DNA from: an uncultured Flavobacterium sp.
GTDB taxonomy: Bacteria > Bacteroidota > Bacteroidia > Flavobacteriales > Flavobacteriaceae
Length of the DNA: 64,000 nucleotides
Assembly: GCF_946478785.1 (NCBI RefSeq)
Contig: NZ_CAMLDD010000022.1
Location: forward strand, 1-64,000
Direction of reading: 5' to 3'
Position 1 is the first letter of the stretch; each line of letters starts with the position of its first letter. The notes under the pieces are model-generated. The model ran no database searches. It was given only the letters and a program-made list of their open reading frames with translations, and had not been told where the DNA came from. The position numbers were made by a program, and so were the translations under genes. Shown here piece by piece: positions 24,464 to 34,437 of this stretch.

Positions 24464-25423
24464 CTAAAGTTCAAATCGTTTTCCCTGTTCCGGAAAAATA
24501 AATTTCAAACCCAAATCATTTTGATTTTTTAATTGCTCCTTAATTAATTTAATATTTTTAGCCGGCGGTTTCAAATGTGTAACTACTATTTTAAATCCAT
24601 TTAAAGAATCTTTTCCGGCTAATTTTTCCAACTCATGAAGTTCATTCATCAAATACTTCGGAGTCAGATGTCCGAATAAAAACTGATCTGGCTGTTCATT
24701 TGGGAAAGAAACTTCTATAAAAATACCTTTTAATTGTTTGCTGTGAATTAATGGTGCAATTGCTGTCCATAATTCATGGAGATTATTACTTTTTTCTACG
24801 ATATCAGGCCCAGTGTCTCCGAGATATAAAGCATAATCATTTTCGTTTTTTATCAAGAAAGCAGTGCTTTCATATGGATTCACATGGCTTAACGGAAAAG
24901 ATTTTACAGTCATTGCTGTATTGGTAATTGGAGTTTCTTCTCCAATACTTAAAGTCTGAAAATGATATCTCTTTATATGAAAACCAGGTCCTTCATCTCC
25001 AAAATTAGCCCAGGTCTGATCATTAAAATAATGGTTTTGCATCATCTCCATACATTTTTTTGTAGCGTAAACCGTTTTTGAAGAATCAGCGGGCGAGTTA
25101 ATTATCAATCCAGAAACATGGTCTAAATGGGCATGCGAAATCAAATATCCTTTAATATATTTTCGTAATACTTCAGTTGTTGAAACTTTTAAAACTTTAT
25201 TTTCAATAGCTTTTTCAATTCCTGAATTTATAGTTCCGGCATCCAGACAGATATAATCTGTTTTATTTAAAGGCGCTAATAAATAAGCCGAAAGGTTTTT
25301 TTCATCAATACCTCCTTTTACCCCCAAAGGAACAACCTGAAAAGATGATTTTTGCTGTTTCTGTGCAAATACATTAATCGAAATTAAAATGAAACAAATC
25401 AAGAGTTTCCTTATAGTAGCCAT
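24464..25423 (-). CDS. Class II 3',5'-cyclic-nucleotide phosphodiesterase, secreted
   Basis: A 319-aa protein from the ATG at 25423, which begins a signal peptide (MATIRKLLICFILISINVFAQ). An upstream in-frame ATG at 25498 would bury it. The metal site SHAHLDHVSG, the ALYLGDTG motif and the late FGHLTPKYLMNEL and VTHLKPP are those of class II cyclic-nucleotide phosphodiesterases (CpdP/PDE1 type), a branch of the MBL superfamily. It should hydrolyse cAMP or cGMP in the periplasm or outside the cell. It is transcribed alone, convergent with suf. Confidence 0.85.
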   Translation of the reverse strand: MATIRKLLICFILISINVFAQKQQKSSFQVVPLGVKGGIDEKNLSAYLLAPLNKTDYICLDAGTINSGIEKAIENKVLKVSTTEVLRKYIKGYLISHAHLDHVSGLIINSPADSSKTVYATKKCMEMMQNHYFNDQTWANFGDEGPGFHIKRYHFQTLSIGEETPITNTAMTVKSFPLSHVNPYESTAFLIKNENDYALYLGDTGPDIVEKSNNLHELWTAIAPLIHSKQLKGIFIEVSFPNEQPDQFLFGHLTPKYLMNELHELEKLAGKDSLNGFKIVVTHLKPPAKNIKLIKEQLKNQNDLGLKFIFPEQGKRFEL

Positions 25424-25593
25424 ATTCACAATTTTATTACTGCAAATTTCATTAATTAACCTCAATAAATAGTGATGCATTGATAAGAATCCTATCAAAT
25501 AATACTAAATTTACTTTCCTTTACGGTGATGAAATTCAATTCTAAATAATATCTTTACGTAAAAATATAACATTTTTAATAAAAAAAGTTACA

Positions 25594-27147
25594 ATGACAA
25601 CAATAGCATCGCAATTTGGAATAAATGAAGCTCTGGAAAAATTGGGCATTAAATTTATAAATGAAGGAACCTCAACGGGTTTAGAAAATTTTTCATCCGG
25701 AGAAATTTTAGATAGCTATTCTCCTGTTGACGGGAAATTAATTGCATCTGTAAAAACGTCGACAGCTGAAGATTATGAAAAGGCAATGCAATCGGCCACT
25801 GAAGCTTTTAAAAAATTTCGCCTCATACCTGCACCTCAACGTGGAGAAATCGTACGTCAGTTTGGAGAAAAATTACGCCAAAATAAAGAGGCTCTTGGGA
25901 AATTAGTTTCTTATGAAATGGGCAAGTCATTACAAGAAGGATATGGTGAAGTACAGGAAATGATTGACATTTGTGATTTTGCTGTTGGTTTATCCCGTCA
26001 ATTACACGGGTTAACAATGCATTCTGAAAGACCTGGACATCGCATGTACGAACAATATCATTCATTAGGAGTGGTCGGAATCATTTCTGCATTTAATTTT
26101 CCGGTTGCAGTTTGGTCTTGGAACACTGCGTTAGCCTGGATTTCAGGTGATGTTTGTGTTTGGAAGCCTTCTGAAAAAACACCTCTTTGCGGAATTGCCT
26201 GTCAAAATATTATTGCACAGGTCATTAAAGAAAATAATTTACCCGAAGGAATTTCGTGCTTAATCAATGGTGATTATACTATTGGTGAGTTAATGACAGC
26301 TGATAATAGAATTCCGTTAATTTCAGCAACCGGTTCAACCCGAATGGGAAAAATAGTGGCTCAGGCTGTAGCAGGTCGTTTGGGTAAATCATTATTAGAA
26401 TTAGGCGGAAACAATGCTATTATTGTTACTCCTGATGCTGATATCAAAATGACCGTAATTGGGGCTGTTTTTGGAGCTGTTGGCACTGCCGGGCAACGCT
26501 GTACTTCAACCCGACGATTGATTATTCACGAAAGTATTTACGATAAAGTAAAGGAGGCATTGATTGCTGCTTATAAACAATTACGAATCGGAAATCCGCT
26601 TGACGAAAACAATCATGTAGGACCGTTAATTGATATTCATGCTGTGGAAATGTATGCAAAAGCTTTAAATAGAGTTGTTGCCGAGGGCGGAACTATTTTA
26701 GTTGAAGGAGGCGTGCTTTCGGGTGAAGGTTATGAAAGTGGCTGTTACGTAAAACCAGCTATTGCCGAAGCAGAAAATTCATTCGAAATAGTGCAGCATG
26801 AAACCTTTGCGCCCGTTTTATATCTGATGAGATATTCCGGAGAAGTAGAAAATGCCATCAAACAGCAAAATGGTGTTGCACAAGGATTATCATCAGCCAT
26901 TATGACCAACAACTTGCGTGAAGCTGAAAGATTTTTATCCGTAACAGGATCCGATTGTGGTATTGCAAATGTCAACATTGGAACTTCCGGCGCCGAAATT
27001 GGAGGAGCCTTTGGCGGTGAAAAAGAAACCGGAGGCGGAAGAGAATCCGGTTCTGATGCCTGGAAAATATATATGAGACGTCAGACGAATACAATTAATT
27101 ATACAACAAGCCTTCCATTGGCACAGGGTATAAAATTTGATTTGTAA
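25594..27147 (+). CDS. ALDH7-type aldehyde dehydrogenase (aminoadipate semialdehyde dehydrogenase-like)
   Basis: A 517-aa NAD(P)-dependent aldehyde dehydrogenase. Catalytic features are clear: LELGGNN with the general-base Glu, GTAGQRCTSTRR with the nucleophile Cys, and HETFAPVLY. The C-terminus (GGAFGGEKETGGGRESGSD) is characteristic of the ALDH7/antiquitin branch. In bacteria that branch oxidises alpha-aminoadipate semialdehyde in lysine breakdown (AmaB/Pcd). The substrate is inferred from the branch. It is monocistronic and ends at a bidirectional terminator. Confidence 0.88.
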   Translation: MTTIASQFGINEALEKLGIKFINEGTSTGLENFSSGEILDSYSPVDGKLIASVKTSTAEDYEKAMQSATEAFKKFRLIPAPQRGEIVRQFGEKLRQNKEALGKLVSYEMGKSLQEGYGEVQEMIDICDFAVGLSRQLHGLTMHSERPGHRMYEQYHSLGVVGIISAFNFPVAVWSWNTALAWISGDVCVWKPSEKTPLCGIACQNIIAQVIKENNLPEGISCLINGDYTIGELMTADNRIPLISATGSTRMGKIVAQAVAGRLGKSLLELGGNNAIIVTPDADIKMTVIGAVFGAVGTAGQRCTSTRRLIIHESIYDKVKEALIAAYKQLRIGNPLDENNHVGPLIDIHAVEMYAKALNRVVAEGGTILVEGGVLSGEGYESGCYVKPAIAEAENSFEIVQHETFAPVLYLMRYSGEVENAIKQQNGVAQGLSSAIMTNNLREAERFLSVTGSDCGIANVNIGTSGAEIGGAFGGEKETGGGRESGSDAWKIYMRRQTNTINYTTSLPLAQGIKFDL

Positions 27148-27170
27148 ATTATAATGTGATCAAAAATCAT

Positions 27171-27203
27171 AAAAGGCTTCCAAAAAAATGGAAGCCTTTT
27201 ACT
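27171..27203. terminator. Bidirectional terminator between ALDH and pectate lyase genes
   Basis: An 11-bp stem AAAAGGCTTCC / GGAAGCCTTTT with an 8-base loop, followed by a T-rich tail, between two convergent genes. Confidence 0.8.
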
Positions 27204-27231
27204 TTATTTAAAACTGGTTAGTTAGTATAGA

Positions 27232-30200
27232 TTATTTTTTAATGATGATTTTAGAAGTAACGTTGCCTTCAGTATAAACCTTTACAAGGTAACTGCCATT
27301 AGAAAGGCTACTCATGTCTATAGCGCTACTATTTCCTTGTTGACTATTTACCAATGCTCCTGATAAATTATAAACTTCCACTCTTTGCATCGCTTTATCT
27401 GAATCAATATTTAGCTCATTTGAAACCGGATTTGGATATAGTGTCAGTTTAGCTGATTCTAAAGTTTCTTCCACAGAATTGTTTGATGCTATGCGCGCAG
27501 TCGTATTATACACCGTACTTATGTAAAACAGATTTGCAACAGAACCTTTTGTTATTGTATTTGCTCCTGCAGGAAGTGATACAGTAACGATTCCGGCAGT
27601 TGCAGTATAAGATACATTATTCACTTTTATAGTTCCGGTAAAATTAGAATCAAATACTAACTTTAAAGTAGACGAACTTGTTGTTGTACATTTAATTGTG
27701 GTACTGGATTCTATTTTTAAACGAGCCGTCAATGTTAATCCTGCATACGTTACTGAACCAGGTGTAGAATTCATATTTCCTGTAATGGTATAAAACGAGC
27801 TTGTTTTTCCGGAAAGGGTAAAATTATGAATTTGATTTCCTGAAGTAGTACCCGAGACTGTAATAGTTCCTGATCCTGTAGCCGCTGTCCCTGTTCCAAT
27901 AGTAGTAATAGAATAAGACAACGTTGCTGTTGGCGTTCCTGTAATAGTGATTGTTTTAGCGGTTGAGTTTTTTACAAAAGTAATTCCTGATGCTGGCAAT
28001 CCTGTTACTGTAGCGTCTGTTGCGCTTCCTCCCCAAGTGAAAACAATTGAACTGATTGCTGCACCACTTGTCACAGTTTGATTATTATTATTTGTTGAAG
28101 TAAGAGTTTGAGCACTCACAGGTGTCACAGCAATTGTTCCTGATCCGGTCGCTGCAGTTCCTGTTCCTACCGTACTGATTGAATAAGAAACAGTAGCTGT
28201 TGGCGTTCCTGTAATAGTGATTGTTTTAGCGGTTGTGTTTTTTACAAAAGTAATTCCTGATGCAGGTAATCCTGTTACTGTAGCATCTGTAGCGCTTCCT
28301 CCCCAAGTGAAAACGATTGAACTAATTGATGAACCAGTTGTTACTGTTTGACTATTATTACTTGTTGAAGTAAGAGTTTGTGCACTCACAGGTGTAACCG
28401 TGATTGTTCCTGATCCTGTGGCTGCAGTGCCTGTTCCTACCGTACTGATTGAATAAGAAACAGTAGCAGTTGGTGTTCCTGTAATGGTAATGGTTTTAGC
28501 AGTAGTATTTTTCACAAAAGTAATTCCTGATGCTGGTAACCCTGTTACAGTGGCATCTGTTGCAGTTCCGCCCCACGTAAAAACTATTGAACCAATGGCT
28601 GTACCGCTTGTAACAGTTTGGTTATTATTAGTAGTTGAAGAAAGTGTTTGATTGCTTACTACACTTGTTTCACCTTGTACAGAAACCAATGTTCCTGTGT
28701 AATTAGTAAGAGCTGATTTTAATGCTGTGATTACTGTAGAAGATGCGTCATCTACAGTGTTATTGAAAGTCCATTTTAAATCTCCACCGGAAACACGCCC
28801 TGAATATTGCATTACTTTAGTTTGTGCTACCGCTGGCTGATCTATTACCAGATTCTTAACATATAAAGCAGCGTTAGTATCAAAATTGTTATAACTATTC
28901 GCGCCCAATTTTGATTTAATACTGCTGCTAATAATTTCACCTCTGGTTGACGTTTCAATAGCATCAAATTCAATTGGATTAGTAGAAGAATTATAAGGAA
29001 CATAACGCGTTTGACCAGTCATAATATTATTAAAAGCTTTGATAGTTCCTCCTGCTTCACCAGAAAAAGTACCAGTAGAATCATAAAAAATATCTGTTCC
29101 TTGTTTGGAAGTAAGCATAGGATATTTGCAATTGCGGAAAATATTTCCTTCCAAAAATAAAGAAGAACCTAATGTTGATCCTGCTCCGTATTTTGAATTT
29201 CCATCATAATAATTGTTATAAATATGTGCAGAATAATAACGAACCCTTGGATGACGAGAATCAGAGTGATCGAACCAGTTATGGTGGTAGGTAATATACA
29301 AACCAGTTGTTGTTCCTTCACTCAAACCTAAAAGACTGGCTTTTCCACTATCCCAAAAGTGATTATAAGATAATGTGATATAAGTTGATGATTTATTATC
29401 TAATGCTCCGTCTCCTTTTATTTGGTCAGCGTCACTACCAGCGTCGCCGTAGAACATATCGCAGTTATGAACCCAAACGTGATCATTATTTTGCTGCATT
29501 CCAACGTTATCTCCTGCTGTACTATTGCAGTTCATAAATCCAATATTGCTAATTTCAATATTTGATGCTGATTTTAAACGCACTCCCCAGCCATTAGCTA
29601 CAGCATCATTACCAACTCCTTCTAAGGTAAGATAACTTGATGCATTATTTGAGTTTTCGATAACAACATCTCCGCCTTCCATAACTGACATATCAGTAAT
29701 ATTTCCTAACAAACGAATGATAAAAGGACGAGTATCTTTTCCTTTTTTAATGGCATATAAGATATTTTGCAAGCCAACACAAGGATTTGAACTGGCTCCT
29801 GTAATATCCATTGAAATAGTGTTTTTTGTATTCTGTGTAATGTAGAGAATTACTGCATTGTCTTTTGGAGTTCCATCGGCTTTGTATCCTCCCGGAACAC
29901 GTCCGCCATCAAAAGCGAAACCATTACGATCCTGAGCTAAAACGGTTAAAGTACTTGTAGTAGAGCCCGTGCCTTCGACACCGGAAATGACTGGTTTAAT
30001 TTTTACAGTATATGTTCCTGCTTTTAGTCCGGGAATATCTGCACGGTAATAAGAGCCATAACTTCGTATTAATTGATTATCAATCTTCTGATCCGTAAAG
30101 CCATTCCCTGTATAATAAACATTGTAGGTTTGAGCATTGCTGACAGGTTGCCATTTTACAAAAGCTGATTCCAGCCAGCCGGCTGCCTCATTTATTTGCT

Positions 30201-30258
30201 GTGACCATGTTTGCATAGAGACAAACAAAAAGGTCAAAAAAAGTAACTTTTTTTTCAT
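27232..30258 (-). CDS. Secreted pectate lyase (PL1) with three repeats and T9SS sorting domain
   Basis: A 1008-aa protein from the ATG at 30258 (signal peptide [20 protein letters not shown]). The reading frame is open for another 36 codons upstream, but these give no signal. A fibronectin-like domain (about 20-110) precedes a PL1 beta-helix (about 115-490) with the Ca-binding [15 protein letters not shown] and the catalytic-Arg region [11 protein letters not shown]. Three nearly identical 90-residue repeats follow (about 530-800), then a strand-rich module and a T9SS type A tail ([12 protein letters not shown]). It should cleave polygalacturonate by beta-elimination outside the cell. It is paralogous to 30714-33476. 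Confidence 0.92.
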   Translation of the reverse strand: MKKKLLFLTFLFVSMQTWSQQINEAAGWLESAFVKWQPVSNAQTYNVYYTGNGFTDQKIDNQLIRSYGSYYRADIPGLKAGTYTVKIKPVISGVEGTGSTTSTLTVLAQDRNGFAFDGGRVPGGYKADGTPKDNAVILYITQNTKNTISMDITGASSNPCVGLQNILYAIKKGKDTRPFIIRLLGNITDMSVMEGGDVVIENSNNASSYLTLEGVGNDAVANGWGVRLKSASNIEISNIGFMNCNSTAGDNVGMQQNNDHVWVHNCDMFYGDAGSDADQIKGDGALDNKSSTYITLSYNHFWDSGKASLLGLSEGTTTGLYITYHHNWFDHSDSRHPRVRYYSAHIYNNYYDGNSKYGAGSTLGSSLFLEGNIFRNCKYPMLTSKQGTDIFYDSTGTFSGEAGGTIKAFNNIMTGQTRYVPYNSSTNPIEFDAIETSTRGEIISSSIKSKLGANSYNNFDTNAALYVKNLVIDQPAVAQTKVMQYSGRVSGGDLKWTFNNTVDDASSTVITALKSALTNYTGTLVSVQGETSVVSNQTLSSTTNNNQTVTSGTAIGSIVFTWGGTATDATVTGLPASGITFVKNTTAKTITITGTPTATVSYSISTVGTGTAATGSGTITVTPVSAQTLTSTSNNSQTVTTGSSISSIVFTWGGSATDATVTGLPASGITFVKNTTAKTITITGTPTATVSYSISTVGTGTAATGSGTIAVTPVSAQTLTSTNNNNQTVTSGAAISSIVFTWGGSATDATVTGLPASGITFVKNSTAKTITITGTPTATLSYSITTIGTGTAATGSGTITVSGTTSGNQIHNFTLSGKTSSFYTITGNMNSTPGSVTYAGLTLTARLKIESSTTIKCTTTSSSTLKLVFDSNFTGTIKVNNVSYTATAGIVTVSLPAGANTITKGSVANLFYISTVYNTTARIASNNSVEETLESAKLTLYPNPVSNELNIDSDKAMQRVEVYNLSGALVNSQQGNSSAIDMSSLSNGSYLVKVYTEGNVTSKIIIKK
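27858..28667 (-). repeat. Three tandem 270-bp repeats inside the pectate lyase gene
   Basis: Three copies of a 270-bp (90-codon) unit, nearly identical at DNA level; for example TTCCTGATCC recurs at 270-base spacing near 28134 and 28404. Each encodes one strand-rich unit containing [20 protein letters not shown]. Such repeats are prone to copy-number change and to assembly collapse. Confidence 0.85.
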
Positions 30259-30322
30259 TTTGTGGTTTTGGTTAATTTGATAGTTAAAAGTAATTTTTGT
30301 TTCTCGATTACAAATCTTAAAA

Positions 30323-30344
30323 TGTAATCGATTACTCAAAAATA
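30323..30344 (-). promoter_or_regulatory. Palindromic operator and -7 box of pectate lyase 1
   Basis: TGTAATCGATTACT (30323-30336, 13 of 14 palindromic with a central CG) lies immediately downstream of TATTTTTG (30344-30337, minus strand, matches TAnnTTTG), 64 bases before the ATG. An extra half-site TCGATTACA lies at 30304-30312. This layout suits a LacI-family repressor; the same site precedes the second lyase. Confidence 0.6.
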
Positions 30345-30668
30345 AATAAAATTCTACTATTCTCATTAATTAAGTAATAAAAAAATATATTAAATAAAGA
30401 ATACAACATTTAAATAAGTAAAATGTAATTTGTTGCATTTTATGTAATAAATTACACATATTTAAAATTCCTTATTTATCTATACTTCCCACAGATTGTA
30501 AAATAGCTCTTTAACAGAATGAAGTTCAAATGAACTTTTTTTGTTTAAATAATTCGAATATGTTAAAGGTTAAAAAATTATAAGAAAAAAGTCACTATTA
30601 AAACTAACAAACTGGAATTCAATTCCAAAAAACACTTTTACTTATTTAATTTAAAAATGTAAATAGTA

Positions 30669-30697
30669 AAAAAGGCCTCCAAATTGGAAGCCTTTCA
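30669..30697 (-). terminator. Terminator of pectate lyase 2
   Basis: AAAGGCCTCCAA / TTGGAAGCCTTT hairpin with one mismatch, A-tract on one side giving a T-run on the minus strand, just after the stop codon. Confidence 0.7.
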
Positions 30698-30713
30698 ATA
30701 AAATAATTTAAAA

Positions 30714-33476
30714 TTACTTTTTGATAATCTTTTTACTAACAGAACCTTGATCAGTAGTTACTTTTACTAAATAATTTCCTGTAGCCAGATTGCTCACATC
30801 AACTGATTCAACTTTGCCAGAAATGTTTCTAACCACATTTCCTGATAAATTGTAAATCGTAACATTTTCAACTTTTTGATCTTCAGAAGAAATGTATAAT
30901 TGGTTAGAAACAGGATTTGGATATAACATTAATTTTTTAGTTTCAACATTCTGTCCTAAACCTAATGTTGGGTAGGATGTTTTGATGTAATACAAATTTG
31001 CTACATCACCTTTTTTTATTTCATGTGAACCAGCTGATAACGAAGAAATAGTAACTATTCCGCCCACAGCAGTATAACTCACATTGTCAACTATTACTTT
31101 TTTAACAAAATCTGCATCAAAGATCAATTTTAGTGTTGATACGGCTGTTGTAACATAAGTTATTTTTGTTGCTGATTCCATTTTCAATCTGGCAGTTAAG
31201 GTCTGTCCATCATAATTAGCAGTACCATTAGTGCTATTCATGTTTCCAGTTATAGAGTAAAATGAACTCGTTTTTCCTGAAGATGTAAAATTATGTATCT
31301 CATTACCGGAGGAAACCGCATTTACTGTAATTGTTCCAGAAACCGCAACCGGAGTTCCTATAACTCCCGAAGTAATTACGGTAAAAGCTAAAGATCCACT
31401 TGCAGCTGGCGTACCAGAAATCGTAATAGTTTTAGCACTCGCATCTTTTGATACTTCAAGGCCATCTGCTAGCTCTGTAGTAATTTCTGCATCTGTTGCA
31501 TCGCCACTCCATGTAAGCACTATCGGAGCAATAGCTGCACCTTTTACGATTGTTTGATTGTTATTATCAGAGGTTACAGTAAGCACCTGACTACTTGGAG
31601 GCAATACTGTAATAGTTCCCGAATCAGAAGCTGAAGTTCCGGTTGCTCCCGTAGTCGTAATCGTATATTCCATTGATTCTGTTGGAATACCCGAAAGTGT
31701 TACTGTTTTTGCAGATGTATTTTTATCTACAGTTATTCCATTTGGCAACCCTGTAATATTTGCATCAGTCGCATCTCCACCCCAAGTAAATACTATATTG
31801 CTAATTGCAACTCCTGTAGAAACTGTTTGATTATTATTTTTACTAGTTGCTGTTAAAGTTTGATTACCAGGCGCAACAGTTTCACCCTGAACAGCTATCA
31901 ATTTTGTTGTGTAAGAAGTAAGTGCAGCCATCAATGCCGTATTCAAAGCAGAAGACGTGTCATCTACAGCATTGTCAAAAGTATACTTTAAGTCACCTCC
32001 CTCAATACGACCTGAATACAACATTACATTATCTTTCGCATTTTGCGGACTTTCCGAAGAATAAGCATACATAACAGCAGGATTAACATCAAAATTATTA
32101 TAACTATTTGCTCCAAGTTTTGATTTAATGGTATTACTGATCGGCAATGATTTATCTGTAACCTCAATTGCATCAAATTCAATTGGATTGTTTACAGCAT
32201 CATATATTACATATCTTGCCTGTCCAGTCATAAAATTATTATACGCTTTTATTGAACCTCCAGCCTCTCCGGAAAAAGTACCTTCAGCACCACCAAATTT
32301 ATCAGACCCTTGTTCAGATGTTAACATTGGATACTTACAATTACGGAAAAAATTTGCCTCCATAAATACAGACGAACCTAAAGTTGATCCTGCTCCGTAT
32401 TTAGAATTTCCATCATAATAATTATTATAAACATGTACTGTGTGAGTTCTTACACGTGGATGTCTGCTATCAGAATGATCATACCAGTTGTGATGGTAAG
32501 TAAGATAGCCTTCAGGCTCTGAAGTGCCATTTCCTAAAAGGTTCGACTTTCCAGTATCCCAGAAATGATTATATGAAAACGTAACAAAAGTAGATCGTTT
32601 ACTATCCAGAGCTCCATCTCCTTTTGCCTGATCTGCATCTCCACCTGCTCCACCATAGAAAAAATCACAGTTATGCACCCAAACATAACTATTGTCCGCC
32701 TGAAGACCGATGTTGTCTACTTCATTAGCATCAGTTAACATTAATCCAATATTTCTAATTTCTATATTTGATGCTTTTTTAAGACGAATACCCCAGCCAT
32801 TTGCAACAGCATCATTACCTATACCTTCAATTGTTAGATAGCTTAGTGCATTATTTGCATTCTCAATAACAATATCTCCGCCTTCAAGAACGCTTGGGTC
32901 GGTAATATTTCCAATCATACGGATAATAAATGGACGAGTTTCTTTTCCTTTTTTAATTCCATATAAAATATTTTGAAGTCCAATATAATTGGTCTTTGTT
33001 GTTCCATTTGATCCCGTTACAATATCAAAATCCAACATGTTTTTTGTGTTTTGTGTAATGTATAAAATCACCGCATCTGTTTTAGGCGTACCATCTGCTT
33101 TATATCCTCCTGGCACCCTGCCACCATTAAAACCAAAACCTGAACGATCATGAGCCAAAACTGTCAAAGCAGAAGTTGTAGTTCCGGCACCTTCAATATT
33201 TGCAGTTACTGGTTTTACAGTAAGAGTGTAAGAGCCTGCAGCAAGACCCGGTACATCTGCACGAAAGTAAGAACCATAGCTGCGGATTAGCGGTTCATCA
33301 ATTTTTTTATTGGTTTCTTCACCTCCAGTATAATAAACATTATAGCTGTCAGCACCTGCAACAGGGATCCATTCTACAAAAGCAGATTCAAGCCATCCTG
33401 ATGATTTTGTGATGGTTTGCGCACCTATTTGTCCAGATACAAACAGCAAGGCCATGTAAAGTAAAATTCTTTTCAT
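30714..33476 (-). CDS. Secreted pectate lyase (PL1) with T9SS sorting domain, paralogue
   Basis: A 920-aa protein with a signal peptide (MKRILLYMALLFVSGQIGAQ), a fibronectin-like domain and a PL1 beta-helix (about 110-480; [26 protein letters not shown]). Two diverged 90-residue repeats follow, then a strand-rich module and a T9SS type A tail ([12 protein letters not shown]). It is co-linear with the protein at 27232-30258 but has two rather than three repeats. The promoter region and 5' leader are also related, so the pair arose by duplication of gene plus control region. No SusC/SusD pair or other pectin gene is adjacent. Confidence 0.92.
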   Translation of the reverse strand: MKRILLYMALLFVSGQIGAQTITKSSGWLESAFVEWIPVAGADSYNVYYTGGEETNKKIDEPLIRSYGSYFRADVPGLAAGSYTLTVKPVTANIEGAGTTTSALTVLAHDRSGFGFNGGRVPGGYKADGTPKTDAVILYITQNTKNMLDFDIVTGSNGTTKTNYIGLQNILYGIKKGKETRPFIIRMIGNITDPSVLEGGDIVIENANNALSYLTIEGIGNDAVANGWGIRLKKASNIEIRNIGLMLTDANEVDNIGLQADNSYVWVHNCDFFYGGAGGDADQAKGDGALDSKRSTFVTFSYNHFWDTGKSNLLGNGTSEPEGYLTYHHNWYDHSDSRHPRVRTHTVHVYNNYYDGNSKYGAGSTLGSSVFMEANFFRNCKYPMLTSEQGSDKFGGAEGTFSGEAGGSIKAYNNFMTGQARYVIYDAVNNPIEFDAIEVTDKSLPISNTIKSKLGANSYNNFDVNPAVMYAYSSESPQNAKDNVMLYSGRIEGGDLKYTFDNAVDDTSSALNTALMAALTSYTTKLIAVQGETVAPGNQTLTATSKNNNQTVSTGVAISNIVFTWGGDATDANITGLPNGITVDKNTSAKTVTLSGIPTESMEYTITTTGATGTSASDSGTITVLPPSSQVLTVTSDNNNQTIVKGAAIAPIVLTWSGDATDAEITTELADGLEVSKDASAKTITISGTPAASGSLAFTVITSGVIGTPVAVSGTITVNAVSSGNEIHNFTSSGKTSSFYSITGNMNSTNGTANYDGQTLTARLKMESATKITYVTTAVSTLKLIFDADFVKKVIVDNVSYTAVGGIVTISSLSAGSHEIKKGDVANLYYIKTSYPTLGLGQNVETKKLMLYPNPVSNQLYISSEDQKVENVTIYNLSGNVVRNISGKVESVDVSNLATGNYLVKVTTDQGSVSKKIIKK

Positions 33477-33536
33477 AAATGTGGTTTTTAAAGTAATTGA
33501 TAGTTTTAGTTTACTCGCATCGAAAACGCAATAAAA

Positions 33537-33558
33537 TGTAATCGATTACACTAAAATA
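33537..33558 (-). promoter_or_regulatory. Perfect palindromic operator and -7-like box of pectate lyase 2
   Basis: TGTAATCGATTACA (33537-33550) is a perfect 14-base palindrome with a central CG. It abuts TATTTTAG (33558-33551, minus strand; one mismatch to TAnnTTTG), 60 bases before the ATG. The spacing is the same as at the other lyase, supporting a shared repressor. Confidence 0.65.
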
Positions 33559-33804
33559 AATAAATTTTCTTAATTATAAAAAAATTTAGAAAAAATATAA
33601 CCATAATTAAAAAACAATTATAGTTAATTAAGAAAAAGACAACTATAACGTTATAGATTAAATTCTACCAAAACCCTGAAAACATTTGCTATTTGAGCAT
33701 AAATCTTTTATTAGAATCAAAAAATAAATTCAAGAAAACATTAAATTCAAACAACAGAATATTCTTATTTTAAATAACTGCATAATAAAAAAACAGAAAT
33801 AAAA

Positions 33805-33843
33805 AAAAGCGACAATCTGAATTTTCAAATTGTCGCTTTTCTA
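33805..33843 (-). terminator. Terminator of the outer-membrane barrel gene
   Basis: Hairpin AAAGCGACAAT / ATTGTCGCTTT with flanking A- and T-runs, 27 bases past the stop codon. Confidence 0.8.
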
Positions 33844-33869
33844 AAATCTTTTTACTCTTTATTTTTTAT

Positions 33870-34394
33870 TTATAAATCAAATGACACTCCAAGGCTAAAA
33901 GTAACCTGATTGTTTAAGTCATCAAATAATTCATTGTCATCGCTGTATTTTGCAATTGGAAATCCAATTTCAGTAAAGACACCAAATCCTTCTGTAAAGA
34001 AATAGCGTCCTCCAACATGACCTCCAAAGTTTTTTAATCCTAAACTTAAACCAGGATAAAGGTCTAGTTTTTCATCAATATTGAAAACAGTTCCTAAATT
34101 TGCATTGATTCTGAATTTCGCATCAAAACGATCTCCAAAACCTGGTTTTTTACCATTATATTCTGTTTCATTATAAAAACCTGAAAACTCATTTACTCCC
34201 AATAAATAAGAAGTCACAAAACCATAAGAAAAATTTTCAGCAAGACCAAAATCAATAGAAGCCTGAATTCCACTACCTCCATTTTGTAAATTGGCACCTA
34301 TATTAACTTTAGTATCCCCTTTTCCTTTAAAAGCCTGCTGCGCTTGTGTAATTCCAATTACTGTTAACAATAATAATGTAAAAAATTTTCTCAT
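33870..34394 (-). CDS. Outer-membrane beta-barrel protein (DUF6646-like)
   Basis: A 174-aa protein with a signal peptide (ending TQAQ, about residue 19). Alternating hydrophobic strands with Gly/aromatic turns and a terminal Phe-containing strand (VTFSLGVSFDL) are typical of a small outer-membrane barrel of eight or so strands. I associate it with the DUF6646 group of flavobacterial proteins. Its function is unknown; small barrels of this type may be structural or act as pores. It follows a phosphatase gene on the same strand after 43 bases and may be co-transcribed with it. Confidence 0.75.
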   Translation of the reverse strand: MRKFFTLLLLTVIGITQAQQAFKGKGDTKVNIGANLQNGGSGIQASIDFGLAENFSYGFVTSYLLGVNEFSGFYNETEYNGKKPGFGDRFDAKFRINANLGTVFNIDEKLDLYPGLSLGLKNFGGHVGGRYFFTEGFGVFTEIGFPIAKYSDDNELFDDLNNQVTFSLGVSFDL

Positions 34395-34437
34395 AATATA
34401 TTAATTAATTTAAGGCGCAAAAATAGGCTTTTACTGT

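Larger units (their letters stand above)
30259..30713. other. Intergenic region upstream of the first pectate lyase
   Basis: 455 bases without a gene. It contains the operator/promoter of the downstream lyase (30323-30344) and the terminator of the next lyase (30669-30697). The remainder is plain AT-rich DNA. Confidence 0.7.
33477..33869. other. Intergenic region upstream of the second pectate lyase
   Basis: 393 bases without a gene. It holds the operator/promoter at 33537-33558 and the barrel-protein terminator at 33805-33843. The middle is AT-rich with no clear structure. Confidence 0.7.

Noticed and set aside
27858..28667. Tandem 270-bp units considered as a mobile or CRISPR-like repeat
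   Set aside because: They are in frame and encode protein repeats of the pectate lyase.
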